Origin: Sulfurovum sp.
GTDB lineage: Bacteria; Campylobacterota; Campylobacteria; Campylobacterales; Sulfurovaceae
Assembly: GCA_002733215.1 (NCBI GenBank)
Contig: NVUY01000010.1
Span: 30,724 to 94,723, forward strand
Reading direction: 5' to 3'
DNA length: 64,000 nucleotides
The number at the start of each line of letters is the position of its first letter. The first letter of the stretch is position 1. The translations under genes and the position numbers were made by a program. The notes beneath the pieces were generated by a model. It was not told the origin of the DNA. It was given only the letters and a program-made list of their open reading frames with translations, and made no database searches. Shown here in pieces: positions 43,192-51,104 of this stretch.

Positions 43192-43634
43192 GTGATGTAC
43201 TGAATTCTATGTTTCTTATCATTGATACGATGATTGAAAACTGCACTATTGACTACAATGACCTGCAAAATGCGTCCATAGATGAAAGATTTTTTGATGA
43301 CTACAATAATACCCGTATTGTCAATAGCTTTTTATTTAACTTCTCTAAACTTCAAGACAAAATTGGTGCAAAACTTTTTAAACAAGTGCTTTATGAACTA
43401 AAAGAAATAGACACTTTTTCTCTTACGATGATAGATGTTTTAAATAAACTAGAAAAACTGAACATCCTTGATGCTTCTGAGGAATGGGAAAAATTACGTG
43501 AAACACGAAATATACTTGCACATGAATATCACTTTGATATAGAAGAGCGTATTGAAAATATAGCTCTAGCCATGGAAGGCTTCATGGAACTCAAACGCAT
43601 ATACTTTAGTCTAAAGAAAGCTGTTGAAAACTAA
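43188..43634 (+). CDS. HEPN (HepT-like) RNase toxin, second copy
   Basis: A 148-residue alpha-helical protein with the HEPN active-site motif RNILAHEY (R107-x4-H112-x-Y114). It begins at GTG 43188, overlapping the MNT stop. In these modules HEPN cleaves tRNA or mRNA unless it is AMP-ylated by the MNT partner. Unlike the copy at 23889, the frame is intact. Confidence 0.8.
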   Translation: MSDVLNSMFLIIDTMIENCTIDYNDLQNASIDERFFDDYNNTRIVNSFLFNFSKLQDKIGAKLFKQVLYELKEIDTFSLTMIDVLNKLEKLNILDASEEWEKLRETRNILAHEYHFDIEERIENIALAMEGFMELKRIYFSLKKAVEN

Positions 43635-43714
43635 TCGTCATAAAATACTTAAAGAAGAAGCGTAACAAATATGTTATCAATTTGGATGATAAATAGATTA
43701 TACGAAGGAAAATC

Positions 43715-44170
43715 ATGAAATCCATTTTATTTGTCTGTCTTGGCAATATCTGTCGTAGTCCTCTGGCTCACGGTGCAGCACAGAAGATCGCAAAAGAAAA
43801 AAACCTTGAACTACTCATAGACTCTGCGGGTACCTCTAACTGGCATGAGGGAGAAGCACCCTGTGAAAACTCCATCAGGGTAGCAAAACAATACCGGGTT
43901 GATATCAGCAGGCAGCACTCCCGTCCTATCACAAAAGAGGACATCATCTCCTTTCAATACGTCGTGGCAATGGACCGACAGAACAGAGAAGATATGGAAG
44001 CCTTTGGCTTTAGGAATGTCTATCTTTTAGGTGATTTTGGGGACTTTAGAGGAGAGGATGTGCCTGATCCTTACTTTTTTAACGGCTTTGAAGGTTTTGA
44101 AAAAGTGTATACTATGGTTTCTACTTGTGTAGAAGACTTTATAGAAAAGGTAGAAAATGAATCCCTCTGA
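43715..44170 (+). CDS. Low-molecular-weight protein-tyrosine phosphatase
   Basis: A 151-residue protein with the phosphate-binding loop VCLGNICRSP (C8, R14, S15) and the general acid in DVPDPYFF. Typical LMW-PTP length. It removes phosphate from protein tyrosines (or from arginine/arsenate analogues in some relatives); the physiological target is unknown. The ATG follows GAAGGA. Its 3' end overlaps the cutA-like gene by 14 bases, so they are coupled. Confidence 0.9.
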   Translation: MKSILFVCLGNICRSPLAHGAAQKIAKEKNLELLIDSAGTSNWHEGEAPCENSIRVAKQYRVDISRQHSRPITKEDIISFQYVVAMDRQNREDMEAFGFRNVYLLGDFGDFRGEDVPDPYFFNGFEGFEKVYTMVSTCVEDFIEKVENESL

Positions 44171-44477
44171 TTACTGCATCATCAGTACCACGACTGATAC
44201 AAAAGAAAATGCCAAAGCTATCACTCAATCCCTCTTGCAACAAAGACTTATCGCCTGCGCACAGTCTTCCACCATAGACAGCTCCTACAGGTGGCAGGGG
44301 AAGATCATTTTATCTAAAGAGATACATCTTCAAATGAAAACAAAAAAATCTCTCTTTACACAGATCAAACAAGAGATAGAGAAATTACACACTTACGATG
44401 TGCCGGAGATTCTCATGCTACCCCTTTTAGATGCCAATGAATTTTACCTTAAGTGGATAGATTCAGAGACCTTGTAG
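44157..44477 (+). CDS. cutA: CutA-family divalent cation tolerance protein
   Basis: A 106-residue protein with CutA features: IISTTTDTKENAKAITQSLL, LIACAQSSTIDSSYRWQGKI, LQMKTKKS, the signature HTYDVPEILMLPLLDAN and a final YLKWIDSET. CutA forms a stable trimer and is linked to copper tolerance in E. coli, though the mechanism is unclear. It overlaps the phosphatase gene by 14 bases. Confidence 0.9.
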   Translation: MNPSDYCIISTTTDTKENAKAITQSLLQQRLIACAQSSTIDSSYRWQGKIILSKEIHLQMKTKKSLFTQIKQEIEKLHTYDVPEILMLPLLDANEFYLKWIDSETL

Positions 44478-44513
44478 TAAAATATTGACAAAATACAACA
44501 AAAAGGATGAACA

Positions 44514-45143
44514 ATGCAAAATGATTTTAGCAAAGCGATGGGTTTTAGACATGCCTGTAAAATATTTGATGAAAACAAAAAGATAAACGATGAGGAGATG
44601 CATTACATACTGGAGGCAGGAAGAACATCCCCCTCCTCTTTTGGTATGGAGGCATGGAAGTTCCTTGTCATCACCAATAAAGACGTAAAAGCTGCAGTGA
44701 GACCTTTTTGCTGGGATCAGGTTCAAGTCACATCCTGTTCTCATCTGCTCATCGTACTGGCAGGCATAGACTCAGTTAAAGTTGAGAGTGGCGAAGTTGA
44801 AAAACGCTTTAGAAGACGTGAAATGCCACAAGAAAAACTTGACTTTTATATGGATATTTATGCAAAACACTTGGAGAAAACACTTAGCAGTGACGAGAAC
44901 ATCTACCATTGGACAGCCAAACAATCTTACCTCGCTTTGGCGAACATGATGACTGCTGCAGCCTTCATAGGCATAGACTCTTGTCCCATAGAAGGGTTTG
45001 AAAAAGAAAATCTGGAAACAGTTTTAGATCTGGATACTAGCAAATACCAGGTATCTGTTGTTGTTCCCTTTGGATACAGACTCAATGAACAGTCCTCACA
45101 ACTCAGACTTCCTTTTGATGAAGTGGTTGAGTTCATCAAGTAA
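44514..45143 (+). CDS. Nitroreductase-family FMN oxidoreductase
   Basis: A 209-residue protein of the NfsB type: RHACKIFDENKKINDEEMHY, AGRTSPSSFGMEAWKFLVI, SYLALANMMTAAAFIGIDSC, EGFEKENLETVLDL and PFGYRLNEQ. It would reduce nitro compounds or quinones with NAD(P)H and bound FMN. It is followed after 4 bases by a flavin-reductase-like gene, suggesting a shared redox task. Confidence 0.85.
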   Translation: MQNDFSKAMGFRHACKIFDENKKINDEEMHYILEAGRTSPSSFGMEAWKFLVITNKDVKAAVRPFCWDQVQVTSCSHLLIVLAGIDSVKVESGEVEKRFRRREMPQEKLDFYMDIYAKHLEKTLSSDENIYHWTAKQSYLALANMMTAAAFIGIDSCPIEGFEKENLETVLDLDTSKYQVSVVVPFGYRLNEQSSQLRLPFDEVVEFIK

Positions 45144-45147
45144 GACC

Positions 45148-45738
45148 ATGCTGATAGACTTTAAAGAAAAAACGCCTCCCGTACGCTACCATCTCATGGC
45201 ATCTGCCGTCATACCCCGACCCATCGCATGGATAGCCACACAAGGTGAAGTACTCAACATCGCGCCTTTTTCCTACTTCACGCCCCTCTCTTCTGAACCG
45301 GCTACACTCATTGTATCCATAGGACACAAAGCAGATGGAAGTGCAAAAGACACGCTGAGAAACCTCAGGGAAAGTAAAAAATGTGTCGTCTGCATTGTAG
45401 ATGAAGATCATTTTGAAGCGATGCATATGAGTTCTAAGGGCTTGGATGCTTCAGAAAGTGAAGTGGAAGTTTTTGACATTGCTACACAAGATGTAGTAGA
45501 AGGGTTCCCTCCTATGCCTGAAGGTATCAAAGTAGCATTCTTTTGCGAATACCTACAAGAAGTAGATCTCAAAGGCTCCAAGACCATCCCTGTCATCGTA
45601 GAGATCAAACATCTCTACCTGGATGAGAAGATCATCACAGACAAAGAGAAGATGCGTTTTGAGTTTTCAAGCATCGCCAGAGTCGGACAGGGGTATGCCA
45701 CACTCGATGAAAGTATCACTGCACCGGAAATATTATAA
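45148..45738 (+). CDS. Flavin reductase-like FMN-binding protein
   Basis: A 196-residue protein of the flavin reductase/split-barrel family: ASAVIPRPIAWIATQGEV, NIAPFSYFTPLSSEPATLIV, SIGHKADGSAKDTLRNLRES. The start ATG at 45148 (MLIDFKEKTPP) is chosen because the in-frame ATG 30 codons upstream lies inside the nitroreductase gene. It supplies reduced flavin or reduces substrates itself. A 15-bp hairpin overlaps its last codons and acts as terminator. Confidence 0.85.
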   Translation: MLIDFKEKTPPVRYHLMASAVIPRPIAWIATQGEVLNIAPFSYFTPLSSEPATLIVSIGHKADGSAKDTLRNLRESKKCVVCIVDEDHFEAMHMSSKGLDASESEVEVFDIATQDVVEGFPPMPEGIKVAFFCEYLQEVDLKGSKTIPVIVEIKHLYLDEKIITDKEKMRFEFSSIARVGQGYATLDESITAPEIL

Positions 45739-45759
45739 AATAAAATTTCCGGTGCAGTG
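45717..45759. terminator. Bidirectional terminator overlapping the flavin reductase 3' end
   Basis: The 15-base arms CACTGCACCGGAAAT and its exact complement are separated by 13 bases. The left arm lies within the last codons (SITAPEI) of the gene. It separates convergent genes. Confidence 0.75.
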
Positions 45760-45798
45760 AACGTCTTAATATCAAAAAAAAACTTTAGCCATATGCTA

Positions 45799-47595
45799 TC
45801 AAACCTTGTCTTCTTCAAGAAGATCATGCTCTTTTTTCCACTGTTTAGCCAGAAGTCGGTTCATGTGATAAATATGGTAAAAAGTATTGACAAAAGTGGT
45901 TTCTATCTTTACGACTTCAAGGTACGTTTTACTTGCCCCTACCAGACGCTCAGATTTTCTCTGCATAAATTTATTGACAAGATCCTTGTAAGATTTTTTC
46001 ATTTCCAGTATCTCTTCAAAAGCAGCATAGTCATGCTCTTTAAGGCCTTTTTTTGTCAAAGCAAGTGCATACAGCGTCTTATCCACAATTTGTCGTATGT
46101 AGGAACGTGTTGTTTCACTTGACTGATACTCTATATTTACTGCTTTCGTTACGATATCCAGGATCTCTGTTTGAAGTGTATAAGCGATCCCTTCTATCAT
46201 TGTGTTGGTACCCATAAGGTTTTGATGGGTCAGACTGTCTCTTTGGGTCAAAGGAAGCTGGCGGATCTTGCCAAGGTAGATCAGATTTGCATTTTCAAGT
46301 ATACGTACATTTTGATACAGTCTATGCAATTTCTCTTTTGGCGGAGTATATTGTCCTTGAACGGATGCGCGTAAAATGCTGACGATCTCTTCGATCAATT
46401 CTATAGAACGTACAGATTCAAAGCGGACATTGTCAAAAGCGGAAGAAGGGACTTCAAGGGCAGATTCATTGAGGTATTTCGGGGTGATCATCACCTCTTT
46501 TTTCTTTTTCTTTTCGGGTACGAGTTTGATGGCTGCTTTGGCAAACAGCGGCGTGAATAATATAAATATAAATACATTGGCAATATTAAAAAATGTGTTA
46601 CCGTTGGCGATCTGTCTGGGTACTTCCCGCGCCATTTTTTCCACTCCTTCCAAACCTTCGGCAACAGGGGAGATAGCAATGGAGATATCTGCAAGATAGC
46701 CAATAAAAGGGATCCAGATCAAAACCCCCATGACATTGAACAACACATGTACAATGGCTGTTCTAACTGCTTCAACCGGTTTTCCCAAAGATGCAAGCAG
46801 TGCCGTCACACAGGTACCGATGTTGGCACCCAGTGCAAGGGCAATCCCCGCAGGCAAAGAGAGCAGACCCTCGGAAGCCAAAGCGATAGATATACCGACG
46901 GTCGCAGCAGATGACTGTACCAGTGCCGTAAAAAGTGCACCGGCCAAGATGCCAAGCAGTGGGTTCTGCATCTGTTCCAAAAAGTCTATAAAAGGAGGAT
47001 AAGTACGCAATGGCGCCATCGCATCACTCATAATGCCCATACCGAAAAATACCATACCGATCCCCATCAACATCATCCCGTAATAACGTATCTTTTCCCG
47101 TTTGGCGGTAAAGGTTATAAAAAAACCTATAGCAACAGGAAGCAGTGCAAATTTACTGATATTGAATGCCAGTAGCTGCGCGGTAACAGTACTTCCGATA
47201 TTGGCTCCCATAATGACAGCCACAGACTGCTGCAGCGTCATGATCTCCACGGTCACAAACCCTATAACAAGCACAGTTGTTACCGAAGAAGAGTTCAAAA
47301 TACCGGTCACCAGTGTACCTGTGATAACACCCATCACACGATTGGTCGTCAGTTTTTGCAAAATATTTTTCAGGGCATCACCTGCAGCCATTTTCAGCCC
47401 GTCTGTAAGCTGATCAAGACCGGCCAGAAAAAGTGCAAGTCCGCCAAAAAGTCCCATACCGCTCTCAAACCAATCTACAGAAGGAGGTAATGCTTCCTTT
47501 GTGGCATAAAGATAAGTCATCATTAGAAAAGCGAGTAGGAACAAAACGATCATTTGACGTTTTAATATGTGATTTAAAGAAGGAGCAGCTATCAT
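45799..47595 (-). CDS. Na+/phosphate cotransporter with PhoU-like C-terminal domain
   Basis: A 598-residue protein. The membrane half (about 1-370) contains the paired Na/Pi cotransporter motifs TGILNSSSVTTVLVIGFV and LVQSSAATVGISIALAS plus GANIGSTVTAQLLA and GANIGTCVTALLAS. The C-terminal about 200 residues are helical and PhoU-like (heptad-rich, EIVSILRASVQGQYTPPKEK). It imports phosphate with sodium; the PhoU-like tail may regulate it. The first membrane segment follows MIAAPSLNHILKR. Two copies of the palindrome CCCAATTGGG lie upstream of the start codon at 47595, possibly operators. Confidence 0.9.
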   Translation of the reverse strand: MIAAPSLNHILKRQMIVLFLLAFLMMTYLYATKEALPPSVDWFESGMGLFGGLALFLAGLDQLTDGLKMAAGDALKNILQKLTTNRVMGVITGTLVTGILNSSSVTTVLVIGFVTVEIMTLQQSVAVIMGANIGSTVTAQLLAFNISKFALLPVAIGFFITFTAKREKIRYYGMMLMGIGMVFFGMGIMSDAMAPLRTYPPFIDFLEQMQNPLLGILAGALFTALVQSSAATVGISIALASEGLLSLPAGIALALGANIGTCVTALLASLGKPVEAVRTAIVHVLFNVMGVLIWIPFIGYLADISIAISPVAEGLEGVEKMAREVPRQIANGNTFFNIANVFIFILFTPLFAKAAIKLVPEKKKKKEVMITPKYLNESALEVPSSAFDNVRFESVRSIELIEEIVSILRASVQGQYTPPKEKLHRLYQNVRILENANLIYLGKIRQLPLTQRDSLTHQNLMGTNTMIEGIAYTLQTEILDIVTKAVNIEYQSSETTRSYIRQIVDKTLYALALTKKGLKEHDYAAFEEILEMKKSYKDLVNKFMQRKSERLVGASKTYLEVVKIETTFVNTFYHIYHMNRLLAKQWKKEHDLLEEDKV

Positions 47596-47640
47596 CTTTC
47601 ATTCCTTTAATACATTTTATTGTTCAGGAAGAGTTTAAAA

Positions 47641-47681
47641 CCCAATTGGGGTAAAGAGGGAAGAAGGAAAACCCAATTGGG
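47641..47681. promoter_or_regulatory. Two identical 10-bp palindromes CCCAATTGGG
   Basis: CCCAATTGGG at 47641-47650 and 47672-47681, each flanked by AA on the left, with starts 31 bases apart (about three helical turns). They lie between the Na/Pi transporter start (47595) and the stop of the Lys-rich gene. They could be a tandem operator for a dimeric regulator, or pair with each other as an RNA hairpin. Confidence 0.5.
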
Positions 47682-47698
47682 ACAAGGTTGAAATTATC

Positions 47699-47857
47699 TT
47701 ATTTTTTAGACTTTTTCTTTGATTTTTTCTTTGTAGTCTTTTTAGCTACTTTTTTCTTTGCCACTTTTTTAGCAGCTTTCTCTTTCGCTTTTTTCTTTTC
47801 TACTTTTTTAAGTAACGCTTTTTTAGCTTTTTTCTTATCGTCTTTCTTTTTAGCCAT
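47699..47857 (-). CDS. 52-residue Lys/Ala-rich basic protein
   Basis: A short reading frame MAKKKDDKKKAKKALLKKVE followed by more KKAK, KKVAKK and KKTTKKKS units to the stop. More than half of the residues are lysine and there is no hydrophobic core. It starts at ATG 47857, preceded by GGAG at 6 bases (AAAGGAGTCATTG), so translation is credible. Resembles small histone H1-like or nucleic-acid-binding tails; partner unknown. Upstream of it lies an AT-rich gap; downstream, 17 bases after its stop, are the palindromes before the Na/Pi gene. Confidence 0.65.
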   Translation of the reverse strand: MAKKKDDKKKAKKALLKKVEKKKAKEKAAKKVAKKKVAKKTTKKKSKKKSKK

Positions 47858-48125
47858 CAATGACTCCTTTTTTCATACGTACAAGTTATATAACTTTCTG
47901 GACACGATTGCCCTAACGTTATTACCTCAATCTCTATTGTAACATGTTATTGAACCTTTGTCTATCCATAAAGCAAGAATTATGGGCTATTTTTAAGATT
48001 ATTTTATTATTTCTGGATGAATGCACATCTGTTATACAGAACTACATATCTTCAAACTTATTATTCATATATAATTAATACTACAATGTTAGTATGTATT
48101 AAAATTAGTTCAATAAGGTTATAAA
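47858..48125. other. Gap before the cytochrome leader
   Basis: No gene is seen. It should hold a promoter for the minus-strand Lys-rich gene and one for the plus-strand leader and cytochrome gene. An AT-rich stretch with an imperfect inverted repeat (TTAATAC ... GTATGTATTAA) lies near 48080-48105. Confidence 0.4.
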
Positions 48126-48176
48126 ATGACAAAAATTAAAATTCAGTACAGTGAGGCACTAAATGCCGAATCTTAA
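48126..48176 (+). CDS. 16-residue upstream ORF overlapping the cytochrome start
   Basis: ATG 48126 with AAGG at 7 bases upstream reads MTKIKIQYSEALNAES and stops at 48176, 14 bases inside the cytochrome gene in another frame. The other copy of the shared 41-bp element has an equivalent small frame ending IQYSEAENAES. Translation of this peptide could open the hairpin over the cytochrome start; a leader role is inference. Confidence 0.4.
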   Translation: MTKIKIQYSEALNAES

Positions 48177-48178
48177 AA
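48138..48178 (+). repeat. 41-bp duplicated translation-start element, copy 1
   Basis: Matches 56182-56222 at 39 of 41 bases. It spans the Shine-Dalgarno GAGG, the start codon and the first five codons (MPNLK) of the cytochrome gene. GGCA and TGCC can pair over a five-base loop that includes the AT of the start codon. Confidence 0.75.
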
Positions 48179-48897
48179 AAGTAAAAATGACAACTCTTGC
48201 AATGTTAGTAATGACTCCAATGATATCAATGGCCGATATGGATAGATGTGTTTCATGTCATGGTGTAGATTTTGAGAAAAAAGCATTAGGGGTTAGTAAA
48301 ATAGTAAAGAATATGTCAGAACAAGAGATAAAAGCTGCACTTGATGGATATAAAAATGGTCTTGGTGGTCCTATGAAAGATCTTATGATCAAAGAAGTAA
48401 ACTTAGGTGTTGATACAGATGCCATGTCTGCCGATATATATAGTGAATCAAGAACTCCCGGATTTGATGAACCAAGTGATGAATTTATCTTTCAAAAAAG
48501 ACTGAGTATAAGAACACTGCATAAACTTAAAAATAATATCAAGAAAGCAGATGCTAAAAAAGATATGAAAAAGATAGTTTCTCAAATAAAATCAGCGGCA
48601 TTTACAATGTATGTCTATGATGACCTACTTAAAGAAAAAATAAACTTTAAAACGATGAAACCAAGTGATAAAAAATTAGATATGAATGCTATTCTTAAAG
48701 AGGTATCAAGTGTAAAATCTTGTGTGGATCATTCATTTATAGATACAGAAATTGTAAAATGTAGAGTAGACTTTTTAGATCTTGCAGGGTCACTTGCCCG
48801 AAATGAAGAAAAAAAGATAAAAGCAAAACAAAAAGCAAATAAACCACCAATTTATACAGGTACTGATTCAGTAGATATGACACCATATTTAAAATAG
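48163..48897 (+). CDS. Exported c-type cytochrome with helical Lys-rich tail
   Basis: A 244-residue protein. A signal peptide-like start (MPNLKKVKMTTLAMLVMTPM) is followed by the haem site DRCVSCHG (C-V-S-C-H) and a class I cytochrome-like core to about residue 70. The rest (about 100-244) is mostly charged helices with one distal methionine-rich stretch and no further CXXCH. It would be haem-loaded by CcsBA. The internal ATG eight codons in (MTTLAML) may be the real signal start; the MPNLKK lead comes from a DNA element shared with a glycosyltransferase gene. Its electron-transfer partner is not evident. Confidence 0.75.
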   Translation: MPNLKKVKMTTLAMLVMTPMISMADMDRCVSCHGVDFEKKALGVSKIVKNMSEQEIKAALDGYKNGLGGPMKDLMIKEVNLGVDTDAMSADIYSESRTPGFDEPSDEFIFQKRLSIRTLHKLKNNIKKADAKKDMKKIVSQIKSAAFTMYVYDDLLKEKINFKTMKPSDKKLDMNAILKEVSSVKSCVDHSFIDTEIVKCRVDFLDLAGSLARNEEKKIKAKQKANKPPIYTGTDSVDMTPYLK

Positions 48898-48930
48898 ATT
48901 TGCCTCATTCTCACGTAAACTGTGGAGTGG

Positions 48931-48969
48931 TGAAAACCTTATAAATTTATATATTTTATAAGGTTTTCA
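48931..48969. terminator. Strong hairpin downstream of cytochrome gene
   Basis: Perfect 15-base arms TGAAAACCTTATAAA / TTTATAAGGTTTTCA with a 9-base loop, 33 bases after the stop, followed by a T-rich stretch. It shares the core AACCTTATAA with two hairpins at 50902 and 50983. Confidence 0.7.
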
Positions 48970-49107
48970 AGTTGTCTTTATTCTTTTCATTATTTCAACT
49001 TCTTTTTTATTTTTTGATCTGTTGTCCTTGGATATTATTCACTAAAAGGGTGAAGTTCAAATTTCTGCGTTAAAACAGAACTGTCTGATCTACACCATGT
49101 TTACGTC

Positions 49108-50769
49108 TTAATCCATTATCTTTTGTATACTTTTTGGCATAGCTGCTTTTTCACGTTCGAGACGTTTCACTATTTCTAATGTTTCTGGTCTTGCATTACT
49201 TAATCCTGTGTAAGGAATGCCCTGTGCATTAGGGGCATCAGGGTACGCTTCTTTAAATAACTCATGACGCTCTTTCATCGCATTAAATTGTCCTAAAAAG
49301 TGAATTAAAGGAACCAGGTGAGGCGCAAGTTCTTTTGGATCTTGATAAAGATCATAAAAAGATTGTGCAATTCCTGACTCTGCACCAGCCCCTTGATTGA
49401 CCCAATGGTACTTATAGCGTCCCTTAACTGTAGCTGCTAAAGTGTGTCCTTGATAGATATGGACATAATCACGGTGAGAGTGAGAATCACCTTCTAGAAG
49501 TAACTCTGTTTGATCCACACCATCAATCACGCGATCTCTAGGAATATACTTAGTTGCTTCAGCAATACGAGCAAAGGTAGTAAAGAGATCAGTTACATGA
49601 ATAATATCACCTACTAGTTGCTTCTCATTAATCATACCAGGCCACCATGCAACTGCAGGAACACGTACACCACCTTCAGTATAATCACCTTTTCCACCAC
49701 GGTAAAGAAGTTCTGTCATTGCCCAACCTGGAGGAGGGTTATGAGACATAGGACCATTATCTGCCATGGCTACCAATAATGTGTTTTCAGCAATACCTAA
49801 ATCTTTTAACTCTTTCATCAATGTACCAATATATGTATCTAATTTTGCATAGACATTTGCTACTTTACCACCATTAAGGCTTGATTTCTTAGGTTCAGGT
49901 GCTAAAAAGTTCAACCACATAGGTTGATAGGTAGCAAAGAAAGGTTTTTTTGCTTTTGCATTTGTACGAATGAAAGAGATTAAACGTTTTTCAGATTCAT
50001 TGTCAATCTTGTCATAACATTCGTTTGAAGTTCCACAGAACTCTTTACCTTTTTCACCTTTTTTACCCTCAATGGTCATAACCCAACCCGTAGGGTTTAG
50101 ACCTGGGTTATCCATTGCATATGGATCATTTGGATACATCTCTGGGAACATCCCCATAATCGCATTTACTGCATTTGCCTGTGGGTTCCAAAGCGAAGAG
50201 ATTTGATTCATAGGCGTAAATAGTGCTTCATCAAAACCTTGATTATGCAGGTAAGATTCTTCGATATCACCTAAATGACCCTTACCGTAAAATGCCGTTG
50301 AATAACCTGCTTCAGAGAGAACCTCACCAATGGTTACTTCACTCGCAGCTAAACCAGCAGATTCATGAGGCATACCTACAACACCCATACCATTACGAAC
50401 AGGTGTACGACCTGTTAAGAAAGCCGCACGCGTCGGTGTACAAGAAGGTTCAGAATACATACGTGAAAAGTTAATACCTTCATCTGCCATTTTATTTAAG
50501 TTCGGTGTGGAATAACCCAATTGCTGTTGAATCATTGGATTACCAATGGCACCTACTTGTTGATCATCCCATAAAATATATATGATATTTGGTCTTGTGC
50601 CAAACTTCTTTTTCAGTTCAGCAAGTTTTTTACTCACACCGACATCTGCTTTTGCCCATTTTTCTGCGTTTTGGGATTTTAATATATAATGCTCTGCATC
50701 ATGGACAATAGGAGTTTGAGCAAATAATCCTAATGTCGATACAAGTGTTCCAAGAATAATTTTTTTCAT
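49108..50769 (-). CDS. Exported arylsulfatase, second copy (C-x-P-x-R type)
   Basis: A 553-residue type I sulfatase with signal peptide (1-18) and an N-terminal extension of about 40 residues before the core PNIIYILWDDQQVG (D68, D69). The activation motif is EPSCTPTRAAFLTGR with C110 in C-x-P-x-R. The second metal site is VAMADNGPMSHNPPPGW. It differs from the 513-residue copy (C-T-A-G-R) and stands alone, so it is a separate acquisition rather than a tandem copy. It needs formylglycine conversion of C110; no clear maturase is in this window. The upstream 330 bases carry two hairpins. Confidence 0.85.
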   Translation of the reverse strand: MKKIILGTLVSTLGLFAQTPIVHDAEHYILKSQNAEKWAKADVGVSKKLAELKKKFGTRPNIIYILWDDQQVGAIGNPMIQQQLGYSTPNLNKMADEGINFSRMYSEPSCTPTRAAFLTGRTPVRNGMGVVGMPHESAGLAASEVTIGEVLSEAGYSTAFYGKGHLGDIEESYLHNQGFDEALFTPMNQISSLWNPQANAVNAIMGMFPEMYPNDPYAMDNPGLNPTGWVMTIEGKKGEKGKEFCGTSNECYDKIDNESEKRLISFIRTNAKAKKPFFATYQPMWLNFLAPEPKKSSLNGGKVANVYAKLDTYIGTLMKELKDLGIAENTLLVAMADNGPMSHNPPPGWAMTELLYRGGKGDYTEGGVRVPAVAWWPGMINEKQLVGDIIHVTDLFTTFARIAEATKYIPRDRVIDGVDQTELLLEGDSHSHRDYVHIYQGHTLAATVKGRYKYHWVNQGAGAESGIAQSFYDLYQDPKELAPHLVPLIHFLGQFNAMKERHELFKEAYPDAPNAQGIPYTGLSNARPETLEIVKRLEREKAAMPKSIQKIMD

Positions 50770-50901
50770 GTTTTTTTCCTTCCATTTATAATATATATTC
50801 GCATTGATTAGTATAAGAGATGTGTGTGTACTATATGTGTAATTAAGAAGATGTGAAAAAAATTTGCTTGATAAAAATAATTCTATATATCACTTTATCA
50901 A

Positions 50902-50932
50902 AACCTTATAATCTAACATATTTTATAAGGTT
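50902..50932. repeat. Hairpin of the AACCTTATAA family
   Basis: Ten-base arms AACCTTATAA / TTATAAGGTT with an 11-base loop. Confidence 0.55.
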
Positions 50933-50982
50933 ATTCGCTGTAACGACGTTTAGAGACCCCTTTTTCGTAACCTCCCATAGAA

Positions 50983-51022
50983 AACCTTATAAAATGTGCT
51001 ATATAGAAGGTTTTATAAGGTT
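50983..51022. repeat. Hairpin of the AACCTTATAA family
   Basis: Twelve-base arms AACCTTATAAAA / TTTTATAAGGTT with a 16-base loop. Confidence 0.55.
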
Positions 51023-51104
51023 AAAACTATTTTTATTATCTTCATATTTATAAGAGAACTTCAACATCTCCATAATCCCGAAATATGCCATAGAAATCAC
51101 AAAA

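Larger units (their letters stand above)
50770..51104. other. Non-coding gap with two related hairpins
   Basis: No gene found. It contains hairpins at 50902-50932 and 50983-51022 that share the core AACCTTATAA/TTATAAGGTT with the hairpin at 48931. A promoter for the sulfatase gene should lie near its 5' end (TATTATAAA-like sequence on the minus strand around 50790). Confidence 0.45.

Noticed and set aside
45058..45147. Upstream start of the flavin reductase
   Set aside because: It overlaps the nitroreductase gene by 86 bases; 45148 gives the family's normal N-terminus.
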